Of a DNA stretch of 64,000 nt, positions 1 to 9,235 are shown one piece after another. The translations under genes and the position numbers were made by a program. Source of the DNA: Areca catechu (taxonomy: Eukaryota > Streptophyta > Magnoliopsida > Arecales > Arecaceae); assembly GCA_021397845.1 (NCBI GenBank), contig CM038053.1:141746541-141810540 (forward strand), in the 5' to 3' direction. The first letter of the stretch is position 1. Each line of letters opens with the position of its first letter. The notes beneath the pieces were generated by a model. That model did not search any database. It saw only the letters and a list, made by a program, of their open reading frames with translations, and was not told where the DNA came from.

Positions 1-885
1 TAGGTTCAAACACTAAATCGGTAGCATAGAAATATTTCCAGTACCAGCCAAAGTTGCCATCTAGAAATGACACTCGACGTCTAGATAGGTTGAAGGTTGT
101 AGAGCAACATGAACCCGTCAAATATAGAATAGCAATGAACTTATTCCTTTAATATCCTAATGCTCCAGATGGCTTAGGGTTAAACTACCCAACCCTAATC
201 AATCCATCTAAATATGCCTCAAACAAAAAATCTCCATAACTCCTTACAAGGAATGCCCTGGCCAAGGTCTTTCTCAATTAAGGCATATTAAACATTCAAT
301 CCAAACTATTTGGTGAGATAAATCCTATCCTGATCCTACTATAGCTACACAAGTACTTGACTGTACCTAGCAACCTTCCATCATCGAATTAAAAATCTGG
401 ATAGTCCAGCACTTAAGTACGATGAGTTGCTTGCAAGCTACTATAGTGATCTCAAATCGGAGGAAAGATTCATGTCCATATTCTAATGCAAGACTTCTCT
501 TTGGCAAAATAAGAATCTTGCATTAGAGTCACATTCAGTGAAGTATCAAACACAACACCTGATGTCACACCAGCATCTCCATGCTACTTGCTTAAGAGAA
601 CAACCAACAGATATGACATCAACGACCTACTCTCGATATACCATCATCCTGAAATAGCATATCCTTTGATCACGAACTAGTTTATGAACTACACGATGCA
701 TCCTCTCTACATCTCATACAAGGTAGCTTATAGGACATCATCACACAAGAGTTCAATTAGGAAGATGACATGTGTTGAACAACCACAAAAATTTTTTTAT
801 TCAATTCCATGATTCATATACATATACATAAGTCGCATAACCATCTACAACCTAGATGATTAGCTTTGGGACATAATTCTCAACA
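1..885 (-). repeat. Copia element B, partial 3' LTR
   Basis: This stretch matches, with many substitutions, the part of the Copia A LTRs at about 8058-8922 and 15958-16826, including the shared block beginning taggttcgaa and the terminal ...CAACA. In minus orientation the LTR begins at 885 with TGTTG and runs off the left edge of the window. It is followed at 886 by the same purine-rich (on the minus strand) boundary as element A. It is clearly more diverged than A's LTRs, so B is an older copy of a related family. Confidence 0.85.
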
Positions 886-1313
886 ACTCCCACCTAGACT
901 AAAGCCAATCAGAATAGAATATAATTCCCATCTTCCATTTGCAGTCGTCGAACACTTGAATTCCAATGGCTTTAGTGAAGGGGTTGGCCTGGTTCACCTT
1001 ACCATCGATCTTCAGAAGCTCAATGTCACCTCGTTCAAAAATCTCCCGGACAAGGTGATAATGATGCAGAATATGCTTGGTCCACTGATGTGACTTCGGC
1101 TCTTTGGCTTGAGCTATGGCTCCAGTGCTGTCACAATATACTGAATAGGACCATCTAAGGAAGGTGCCACTCCCAGCTCGCCTAGGAACTTCTACAACCA
1201 CACAACCTCCTTTGTTGCATCCGATGCTGTAATATATTCTGCCTCGTAAATAGAATCAGCCAGTATATACTGCTTGAAACTTTTCCAGCAGACAGCTCCA
1301 CCATAAAGGATGT
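886..1313 (-). pseudogene. Copia B RNase H C-terminus (fragment)
   Basis: The minus strand encodes the end of a Copia polyprotein. A recognisable RNase H segment contains YCDSTGAIAQAKEPKSH and HLVREI, followed by the IDGKVNQANPFTKA tail that closes Ty1/Copia polyproteins. The matching segment of element A is at about 8993-9235. Upstream coding sequence stops at about 1313 where element C is inserted and resumes at 17108. The reading frame is broken and the element is dead. Confidence 0.85.
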
Positions 1314-1973
1314 TGCATCCAAACAAACTTTGATGATGCTTGAGTTTGAATCAAGTTGGAGAGATTCGAATTGAGCTATTGGTCTACCCCTTTGTCATCT
1401 TCTTGGAGGATTTGTGTGCCGAGGTTGCTCTCAAGCTTCGTCAATGGCATCAGGACTGAACATATGAGGTCTGAAGAAAGGCTAGGTGTAGGGTCCTTCA
1501 AAAAAAGGAAATCCCCTGCTTCATCGTGCTCACTGATATTTATGGGCCTCAAACCTAACCGTGTATAGCTGGAGTCCAACCGTAAACGGTTAGTTTGTTA
1601 AGACATGAGCACATGCAACAAGTGTTATCCATAGATGTTGAATAGTTTCGCATCACTTGAACATTAATCAGCTTTGCTTCTTCTAGGCATTAATCAGCCT
1701 CATACCTCTTGGGCATTGATCGGCTTTACGTCTCTGGACATTGATTAGCCTTATGCCTCTTGGGCATTGATCGGCCTTTTGCCTCTTAGGCATTGATCGG
1801 CTTTAGGCGCCTTGGACATTGATCGACTTTATGCTCCACGGGCGTTGATCAGCCATATGGCTTATTGATCAGCCTTGTGCTCCTTTTGGGCATTGGTCGG
1901 CTTCGTGCCTCTTGATTAACCAAGACCATTTCTTATCGACCCAACATAAATAGATCAAATCTGTCACATCACA
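1314..1973 (-). repeat. Element C 3' LTR
   Basis: This LTR pairs with 6485-6867 plus 16832-17107. It is bounded by TGCATCCAAAC at the left and ATCACA at the right, so on the minus strand it reads TGTGAT...TGCA. The short ORF at 1376-1579 (minus) is duplicated in the other LTR (6443-6724) and is probably not a gene. The right half is a degenerate ~24-bp minisatellite. Confidence 0.75.
1655..1915. repeat. ~24-bp minisatellite in C LTR (GGCATTGATCGGCTT family)
   Basis: There are about ten imperfect units of the type 'gggcattgatcggcttt-atgcctctt', 21-25 bp each. The same array recurs in the other C LTR at 16832-17045 and once more inside C at 4383-4515. Confidence 0.85.
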
Positions 1974-1992
1974 CACTAGTCCCCCCAGCTTC
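1974..1992 (-). other. Element C polypurine tract
   Basis: The minus strand reads AGAAGCTGGGGGGACTAG immediately before the TGTGAT LTR start. This is the expected position and composition of a plus-strand primer and fixes the orientation of C as minus. Confidence 0.6.
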
Positions 1993-2044
1993 TGCACTCA
2001 TTAAATGAATGTCAGAAGCTGTCAGAAGACTCCTTTTGTTTTCT

Positions 2045-3475
2045 GCCTTTTATTTTTCTTCTTCCTTTTCTTTTTGACTTTTTAATTGGTTTGGCCTCAT
2101 TTGGGGATCCCTTCCTGCTTTTCTGTATAGGTCTTTCTATCCTGGGGCTTGGTTGGGTCTACAGAGGTGTTGATTGGGGCTTTCTGCGGTTTGGCGTGAC
2201 ATTACGTGAAGTCACCCCAGGGGAGGTTTTAGTAGGTCGTGCTCCATTAGCTTTCAATGAAGGTCCGAATGTCCATGAGTTCTGTGAAGCCAGCAAGGGT
2301 GATGATTTTGGTGAAGCTTTTCTTGGACCCGCTAATTTTGAAACTTCTTTCTTGGCTAACATAGGTGGAGACGAATTTTTTCATGGTCTCTGAGAAGAAC
2401 TTGATGAATCATGTTTCCCTGTGATGCCACCAGCTTTCGAGGCCATTAGTGCTTTGCTCTGTTCGAGGGTTTCATGCATCATTTTAAATTGAGCTTCCTT
2501 CGCTGCATGCTTTCCAGCATTTTCAACTCGAAGCTTTTCACCTCTTTCTTCAACAACTGACTAAGCTCCTCTCTTTCTATCGATTCCATTCAGCAGAGGC
2601 CATTGCTTGATCATAGATTTCCTTAGCTTGCGATTGTACTAGCTCAGCATAATCATTCATTGGAGGGGATGCCATCTTCACCACTTCTAACAATTCACTA
2701 TCCTCAGTGTTTTCATCTCGACCCAACCTTGCTGGAGAATTTATCTCAACTTTCACTTTAGTCAAATTCTTTTCCTCTATCTCAGGAGCTGCATCAGTGG
2801 AAGTGTCTTGAGATCCAGATCTGTGGCACTTAGCTGAGAGCAATTGTTGAAGGAATCGCCCATACCTGCACTCCATCTTCTTAGGATAGACTTATTAGCA
2901 CTAATAGATATTTCCAAAGCTCTCCTCCTTTGGATATCCAAATTCTGATCTTTCTATTTGCTCTCACAGAGATTGATAGCATCTTGAACACTCATCCTTC
3001 TTACTGTGTTGTTAGCCTTCTCTTGTGTATGCTCAGATTCAGCACCGCTGTTGTTTCTATCAGCAGCCCTGTTGAATGGATTTCTTTCCTTAGCAGGAAA
3101 GTAATTAAGGCTCTTAATGGTAAGTGCGGTAGCCCTCAGGGAAGCAGACTTCCTAGGTGATGCAGATCTTATAAGAGGCCTACTTTTTTCAGCACAAGTC
3201 TGGCCTTCATCACTCGAGTCAGAGGACTCCTCACTTTCTGTTGAGCCTTGACACTCAACTTGTGCAAGTTTTGCTGGGAAGACACCATCATTGAAAGGTT
3301 TCGCTATATCGATTTGTTAGTCTGGCTGACAAATTGCTTTAGCATTTTCAGAGTTGTTCTTTGTATCTTCTGAACATGTTGTCTGTTCAACTACAAGTTC
3401 TGCTGGTTCATCCTTTGGAAGAAGAGCCAAAAACTTCGATAATGAATTCCTTTTTTCTCTTTCGATGTTGTATAG
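2045..3475 (-). pseudogene. Captured COP1-interacting protein 7-like gene fragment
   Basis: Across frames, the minus strand spells a colinear piece of a plant nuclear protein of the CIP7-like (COP1-interacting protein-related) family. In order: an acidic stretch with GSTESEESSDSSDEG (about 3250-3195); a basic block RSASPRKSASLRATALTIKS (about 3170-3110); the hallmark MSVQDAINLCESK (about 3000-2962); QRRRALEISISANKS and RRWSAGMGDS (to about 2850); KEIYDQAMASAEWNR (about 2620-2577); ENAGKHAAKEAQFKMMHETL (about 2540-2480); and a basic C-terminal tail with NVTPNRRKPQSTP and NEAKPIKKSK (to about 2050). It is broken by stops (at about 3322, 2964 in the SK*KDQ context, and 2576) and by at least two frameshifts. 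No obvious introns separate the pieces over 1.4 kb, suggesting capture from a spliced transcript, though a long exon is possible. The family name comes from memory of the motif set and should be checked. Confidence 0.65.
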
Positions 3476-3477
3476 TT

Positions 3478-4382
3478 AGCGAATCAGACCAACTATAATA
3501 ATTAGTTCAATACATCAGACTATCTTTCCAATATCTTTGATACTTTAAGGTAATAACATTGGTAGAGTGACAAATCAGACCAACTCTTATTACCTATATC
3601 ATGGTCGACTTATCAGGTCAACTTTCCAATTGATCGGTTATTCTGATATCAATATACCGATGAGTTAGTGGGTCAAACCAACTCAGTTTGTCGAATTGTG
3701 GTTAGCTTATCAGGCCAACCTTCTAATTGATCAGTTATTCTGATCATAATATACCGATGAGATGGTGGGTCAGACCAACTCTTTTTGTCGGATTATGGTC
3801 AGCTTATCAAACCAACCTTCTAATTGATCAGTTATTCTGATCATAATATACCGATGAGATGGTAGGTCAGACCAACTCTTTTTGTCGGATTGTGGTCAGC
3901 TTATCAGGCCAACCTTCTAATTGATCAGTTATTCTGATATCAATATATCAATGAGTTAGTGGGTCAGACCAACTCAGTTTGTCGAATTATGGTCAGCTTA
4001 TCAGGCCAACCTTCTAATTGATCAATTATTCTGATCATAATATATCGATGAGATGGTGGGTTAGACCAACTCTTTTTGTCAGATTATGGTCAACTTATCA
4101 GGCCAACCTTCTAATTGATCAGTTATTCTAATCATAATATATCGATAAGATGGTGGGTCAGACCAACTCTTTTTTGTCGAATTGTGGTCAGCTTATCAGG
4201 CCAACCTTTTAATTGATCAGTTATTCTGATCATAATATACCGATGAGATGGTGGATCAGACCAACTCTTTTTGTCGGATTGTGGTCAGCTTATCAAGCCA
4301 ACCTTCTAATTGATCAATTATTCTAATCATAATATATCGATGAGATGGTGGGTCAGACCAACTCTTTTTATCGAATTGTCGC
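3478..4382. repeat. 97-bp tandem array (~9 units) with internal hairpin
   Basis: The marker tcagaccaactc or a close variant recurs at 3575, 3673, 3770, 3867, 3964, 4061, 4158, 4256 and 4353, giving a period of 97-98 bp. Most units contain the inverted repeat TGATCAG-TTATT-CTGATCA (7-bp stem, 5-base loop) and the near-palindrome GGTCAGACC. The array lies inside element C, between the CIP7-like fragment and the other coding-like blocks. No open reading frame of note crosses it. Confidence 0.95.
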
Positions 4383-4615
4383 TTTTTGGGCATTGATTAG
4401 CCTCGCGCCTCTTGGACATTGATCAACCTCGTGCCTCTTGGACGTTAAACAGCCTCACGCCTCTTTAGCATTTGATCGGGCCTGCACCTCTTGAGCATTG
4501 AACAGCCTCGCCGCATAGATGGGCCTTCATTGACCTTGACCTTTGTGGGCCTTCATGGGCTTTAGGCCTTTTGTGGGCCTTCATGGGCCTTGGGCCTTTT
4601 GTGGGCCTCTCAATT
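4383..4615. repeat. Internal copy of the C-LTR minisatellite plus a ~30-bp GGGCCTTCAT repeat
   Basis: 4383-4515 holds five or six units of the 'ggcattgatcagcctcgtgcctctt' type also found in both C LTRs. It is followed at about 4530-4612 by three units of 'tttgtgggccttcatgggcctt'. This sits directly next to the 97-bp array, so two unrelated tandem repeats are joined head to tail. Confidence 0.8.
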
Positions 4616-4659
4616 TGAATTCTTAACAGTATTCATAAATTAGAAGATTTCCTTCCATA

Positions 4660-5118
4660 CTAGAAAGCACATTGACTTCCTGATTGATGAATTGCATCTT
4701 CATCATTTAAATCAATAATTATGATAGACGTGTTGTTTCTCCCTTCTTTATATTTTATGCAAAAATCTGAAAGGCCATTTGCAACATCTAGAGTTTTTCC
4801 ATGCATCATACAATCAGAATCATCATAATGTAAATTATTCTGAACATTGGACTCATGTGCTTTTTCTGTGGACATTCTCATGGAATTATTGGCAACATCG
4901 TTAATAGAGTCAGCCTCCAAATCAATTATATCTACAGATATTGAATTATCAACATATTGATCTAAATTCTGATTTCCTCTAGCTGACAGGTCTGACCAAG
5001 TACTTACCCATGATGAGAGCTGGATAATAGACTTGGATAGGAATTTGCAAGTGATGGAAGTAATATGGACAAGAATTTGAAGACCAGCATCTTCCGAGCA
5101 TGGAGAGTTTCATACTCT
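4660..5118 (-). pseudogene. Unidentified coding-like block in element C
   Basis: An open minus-strand frame runs from about 5118 to 4660. The ATG-started part (4920-4660, 86 codons) is acidic and Asn/Asp-rich, with the segment IIIIDLNDEDAIHQ near its end; the frame is open upstream through LQILVHITSITCKFLSKSI. The composition (ordinary complexity, mixed hydrophobic and acidic residues) looks like a plant cellular protein rather than a retroelement protein. I do not recognise the family. The block ends at 4660 just before the tandem repeats. It may be a second captured host fragment. Confidence 0.35.
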
Positions 5119-5186
5119 TTGGTTACACTTCCATATATTCCATCATCCAACTTCTCCAGAAAATTCGATAAAATAGGTGGATTTGA

Positions 5187-5730
5187 TTAATCTATAACTT
5201 TGGAAGAAGACTTTTCTTTGGTTTTCTCAAAACTGGAACATAAAGCTGTAACCTCAGATGAATTGGATCTGTCTGACCTTTGATGGAGTGGGTCGGTCGG
5301 ATCTCTGATGGAGTGGGTCGGTCGGACCTCTGATGGAATGGGTTGTCTAACTTTGTTCTTTTTTGTCTCCAAAGATACATATCCGGGTTCAAGATTTTCG
5401 ACGAACCATGCTTCTTGGGGGTTTCTATCAATTATTCTGTTGATGTAACTTCTGCCGACCAAGTTCTTCGGCTTCTGAACTTGCCGTTGAATTGATCAGA
5501 TTCCGGAGAATCCGAGCCCTCTTCTTTGGAATTCTTCTTGTTCGGCGCCGCTTTTTACTCCACTTGTCGTCGAATGAAGAATAAATTGTCGGAGTTCTTT
5601 GGCATCCTTCTACTTGTTCTGAAATGAGAGATGAATAACATTTCCAACCATCCGAAGGAATGATTGGTGCCTGGCTAGAGGCTAGAATACCATATTCTTG
5701 CTGCCTTTTTCTGTATTGCTGGGAAGGCAA
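5187..5730 (-). pseudogene. Unidentified basic coding-like blocks in element C
   Basis: There are two overlapping minus-strand frames. 5730-5428 encodes a basic protein piece with KWSKKRRRTRRIPKKRAR, resembling a nuclear localisation or nucleic-acid-binding stretch. 5462-5187 begins MVGRSYINRIIDRNPQEAWF and runs into a short tandem repeat. The switch between frames at about 5440-5462 may be a frameshift in one original protein. The block abuts the truncated gag at 5756. I do not recognise it; it may be element-specific gag tail or a further captured host fragment. Confidence 0.35.
5256..5345. repeat. 25-bp tandem repeat, 3+ units
   Basis: The unit tgatggagtgggtcggtcgg recurs at 5281, 5306 and 5331 with slight changes. 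On the minus strand it adds a repeated Pro/Ser/Thr-rich peptide to the 5462-5187 frame. Confidence 0.85.
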
Positions 5731-5755
5731 GGCAGTGAAGCGCTTCCTATGCTCC

Positions 5756-6295
5756 CTATATTAGCATATGCGCTTTGAAACTACCTAAATGGTCAAGTGG
5801 ATCAGCCGATCCGTCATATGGTTCTACTTGAGGGATTTTAAAATGATGAGGAATCCGTTCCTCCATAATTTTCTTGGAAAAGGGAGGCAAGATATCATAG
5901 CTTGGTGTTGAATCCTTTGTTTTTCTCTGCTTACCAATTTTGATAATTTGCAGTTCCAGTCTTCTAAGCTTTTTCTCAAAATCACTTACCTTTACAGGAT
6001 TTGGAACTTGAGCACTGTCAGGAGTTGATTCTTCAGAGGATGTCGAATGAGATCGTGGGCATTTCTCCTTATTTCGTTTCTTGGTTTGATGATGAGATTG
6101 GTGATGTTGCTTTGAAAGAGACTGTTGACCTAAAGAATGTTGATAAGATGAATATCTTCTTTGACTAAGATGTCTACTTACCTGAAGAGAAGGTCGCCGG
6201 CTACTTCTTGATACAGCAGGTTGTGATGGCTCCTTCACGGCAATTTCTTGAAGGTTTTGCACTACCGCAGTAAGTACTTCTATCTTGTCAAACAA
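5756..6295 (-). pseudogene. Element C gag N-terminal fragment (Tat-type)
   Basis: This is a 179-codon minus-strand frame. The N-terminal half is Ser/Gln/His/Arg-rich and probably disordered; a Lys/Glu-rich segment follows (FEKKLRRLELQIIKIGKQ). It ends in the recognisable start of a Ty3/Gypsy Tat-lineage capsid domain: HHFKIPQVEPYDGSADPLDH and LGSFKAHM. Element D carries the equivalent at 20270-20312 joined to 29185-29230. The frame stops right after LGSFKAHMLI, so about 40 residues of capsid are left of a domain normally near 200. The rest of gag and all of pol are replaced by the blocks above. The truncated gag cannot by itself form particles. Confidence 0.75.
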
Positions 6296-6460
6296 GTGTT
6301 TAACCTTTCTTGATCCATGTTTCTGGCAGGAAGAGCTTCCACCCTCTCGCCAAGAATGGGATCGTTCCCCTTTGAAGGATGGGAAATATCTTCCATGGGA
6401 AGATTCCTTTTCCTACCTTTCACCATACTTCCTTCCATATTCTTAAAACTCTTTCATTGA

Positions 6461-6484
6461 GTTCCCCTTCCTGGCATGCCAATC
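6461..6484 (-). other. Element C primer-binding region
   Basis: Just inside the right (5') LTR the minus strand reads GATTGGCATGCCAGGAAGGG. Element D has GATTAGCATGCCAGGTAGGG at exactly the same place after its 5' LTR (19620). The shared sequence supports a common primer tRNA and a Tat-type origin for C. Confidence 0.65.
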
Positions 6485-6867
6485 TGTATTCAAACAAACT
6501 TCGATGATGCTTGAGTTTGAATCAAGTTGGAGAGAATCGAATTGAGCTATTGGATCTAGCCCTTTGTCATCTTCTTGGAGGATCTGTGTGCCGAGGTTGC
6601 TCTCAAGCTTCGTCAATGGCGTCAGGACTGAACAGATGAGGTCTGAAGAAAGGCTAGGTGAAGGGTCCTTCAAAAAAAGGAAATCCCCTGCTTCATCATG
6701 CTCACTGATATTTATAGGCCTCAAACCTAACCACGTACAACTGGTGTCCAGCTATAAATGGTTAGTTTGTTAAGACATGAGCACATGCAACAAGTGTTAT
6801 CCACGGATGTTGAATAGTTTCACATCACTTGAACATTAATTAGCTTTGCTTCTCCTGGGCATTAATC
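6485..6867 (-). repeat. Element C 5' LTR, first part (continues 16832-17107)
   Basis: This matches 1314-1690 closely, including a duplicated 70-90 codon frame in both LTRs. It is interrupted at 6867 by Copia A, whose TSD TAATC occupies 6863-6867 and 16827-16831. The remaining 276 bp follow at 16832. Confidence 0.8.
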
Positions 6868-8922
6868 TGAAAGGAAAACTAGTAGCGAGCATGCTTTGTA
6901 TTTTAAAACTTTTTCAAAATAACATGCAGCGGAAGCATGATAAAATGATTAATATTTAATCTAAGCATGCTTTAAAACTTTTCTATGCTACTTGCCCCAA
7001 GATATTGCATGAATGATTAATATAAACAGTGAAATCATGAATTCATGCTATGAACATTTCAAAGCAACATATCTATATATGTAAAACCATACCTTGTATG
7101 AAATGGAGACGCTCTCCGCTGCGAAAGATCCAGGAGCAGGAGGAAGAACTCTGCTTAGCCGCACACGTGTCCGGCCTCTACAGGTGGTTCACACCAGGGC
7201 TCTTTCAAAATCTACTTCCACTCCAAGTGCTAGCTTGTTGTGGAACGATTTGATCGAGACTCCTTTTCTTCTTTCGATGCCAGACTCTCCGAATGAATGA
7301 AGAAGCTCAAGAGGTGGAGAATGAGTGGTTGGAACCCTTCCCAAACACTCAATCCTAAGACCTAGATCTCTAGGTACAAAAATGCACACTTTTCTCCAAA
7401 AACCTCATACCTAAAAACTAGAACTTTTTCCTAGTTTCTTCCCTTTCTTCCCTTTGATTTTTTCAGCATTTATTTGCTGAATTTTTCCTTATTTTCGTCC
7501 TCCCATTTCAGCCCCTTAAGTAGATGGAGAGGGAGAGGGAGAGTGGGGAGTTATAGGTGTGGTAATGGGTAGTTATGGGGAGTTATGGTCATGGAAAGTT
7601 ACATAACTCCCCAAAAATGAATTTAAACTTATTTAAATTCAGATTAAATGTATTAATTGATTTTAATTCATAACTAAAATCAATTGGGTCAAGTGTGCAT
7701 ACATTAGGTTCAACCCGATTGGACCCAAACCCATTTTGAACCAAATCCTATTTGATTCATTCCAGATTTTTATAGCTCAATCAAATTGCGCTATCAAGTA
7801 ATCACATTACTTAATTCACCTCCATGCATCACCAACTATTAGTGAAAATTTCATGTCACAACTTTTGTGACATCAAGTGTCTACACTTACGAAATCAACA
7901 AGTGTCGACACTTACACAAGTGTCGACACTTTCAAGAATATCAAGTGTTGACACTTGGATAAAGAAAAACCCTTTTTCTCTGTGAGTCCACGAACGATTC
8001 CCAATCGTTCTCCGATCACTAGATCAAGTAGAAACCCCTATAGTGTGTGACCCCATAGGTTCGAAAACTAAGCCGGTAGCACTAGAACATTTTCAATACC
8101 AGTCAAATTCGCCATCTAGCATGACACCCGACGTCCGGATAGGTCGAAGTTGCAGAGCAACAATCAAGAACCAGGAGATATGGAAACCTTGTAATTAATC
8201 CCTTTGACCTCAATTCTCAGGAAGACTTAGGGTTTAACTGCCCAACCCATAAAGTCCATCAACAATGTGTCTCAATCTCACAAGTCCTGTAACACTTTAC
8301 AGTGACTACCCTGGCCAAGGTTTTGCTAAATTGAAACACAGTAAGATATCTGCTCCAAACACTTTGGAGGGGTCAATCCCATCTTGATCCGATCACCGCT
8401 ACACGAGTACTTAACTGTACCCAGAAACCTTCCGTCCCTGGATTAGAAATCCAGATAGTCCAGTACCAAAGTACAGTGAGTTGCTCGCAAGCTACCATGA
8501 CGATCTCATGTCTGAGGGATGACTACGTCCATATCAAAACTCTAGGCAGAAAAAGTACAGACGGGTCACGTTCGATGAAATGTCAAACACAATATCTGCA
8601 TGCCATACCAGTGTCTCTACACTCTTTGGTTAAGAGGACAACCAACGACTATGGCACACAATGACCTATACTTGATATACTATCATTCTGAAATAAGTAT
8701 ATCATTTGGTCGCGAACAATTTTAGGACTATATAATATATCCTCTCTATATCACATACAATTAGTCCTAAGGACTTCATCACTGAAGAACTCATTACAGA
8801 AAGATGAAATAGTGATGAACTGCCAGAATAAACATTTTATTCAATAATATAATTCATATATAATTACATCAAATGTACAACTGTTTACAGTAGAAATTGG
8901 CTTTGGAACACATTTCCCAACA
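6868..8922 (-). repeat. Copia A 3' LTR
   Basis: It pairs with 14771-16826. In + coordinates it starts TGAAAGGAAAAC and ends CCCAACA. It contains four copies of the palindrome AGTGTCGACACT or one-base variants at 7875, 7900, 7918 and 7943. The small frames inside it recur in the other LTR and are not genes. Confidence 0.95.
7875..7957. repeat. AGTGTCGACACT palindrome cluster in Copia A LTR
   Basis: Four spaced palindromes: aagtgtctacactt, two perfect aagtgtcgacact units and aagtgttgacactt. The same cluster is in the other LTR at about 15779-15862, and a larger one lies in the leader at 14198-14373. Confidence 0.9.
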
Positions 8923-8938
8923 ACTCCCACTTAGACTA
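8923..8938 (-). other. Copia A polypurine tract
   Basis: On the minus strand TCTAAGTGGGAGT directly precedes the TGTTGGG start of the 3' LTR. This is the usual plant Copia plus-strand primer and sets the orientation. Confidence 0.8.
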
Positions 8939-8992
8939 AAGCCAATCAGAACAGTATCGTATACCCATCTTCCATTTATAATTATTGAGTTC

Positions 8993-9235
8993 TTAAATTC
9001 CAACGGCTTTAGTAAAAGGGTCAGCCAGGTTCTCCTTTCCGTCAATCTTCAGAAGGTCGATATCACCTCGTTCCACGATTTCTCGCACAAGATGAAATCG
9101 GCGCAGAATATGCTTGGTACGCTGATGGGACTTCGGCTCTTTGGCTTGAGCAATGGCTCCAGTGCTATCACAGTACACTGGAACAGGACCATCCAGGGAA
9201 GGTGCCACTCCCAGCTCGCCAAGAAATTTTCGCAA
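8993..9235 (-). pseudogene. Copia A RNase H C-terminal part (frameshifted from pol)
   Basis: This 80-codon minus-strand frame continues the RNase H of the main pol frame after a frameshift at about 9235. It carries YCDSTGAIAQAKEPKSHQRT, HLVREIVERGDI and the closing ENLADPFTKA typical of the end of Ty1/Copia polyproteins. The break falls just after AEYIAASDAQR in the main frame, within the RNase H fold, so the enzyme of this copy should be non-functional. Confidence 0.85.

Noticed and set aside
866..1093. Plus-strand frame MGHNSQQLPPRL... and its longer relative at 8897-9613
   Set aside because: Both lie exactly opposite the Copia LTR edge and RNase H coding on the minus strand and are shadows of it.
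2091..2393. Plus-strand 100-codon frame
   Set aside because: The opposite strand carries the basic CIP7-like tail (NVTPNRRKPQSTP); the plus frame is its complement.
3478..4382. Regular 97-bp repeats considered as a CRISPR array
   Set aside because: The repeated unit is the whole 97 bp with no unique spacers, the context is a plant retrotransposon, and there are no cas genes.
7050..7389. Small frames repeated at 14953-15292
   Set aside because: They are in the two LTRs of Copia A and duplicated for that reason; no coding signature.
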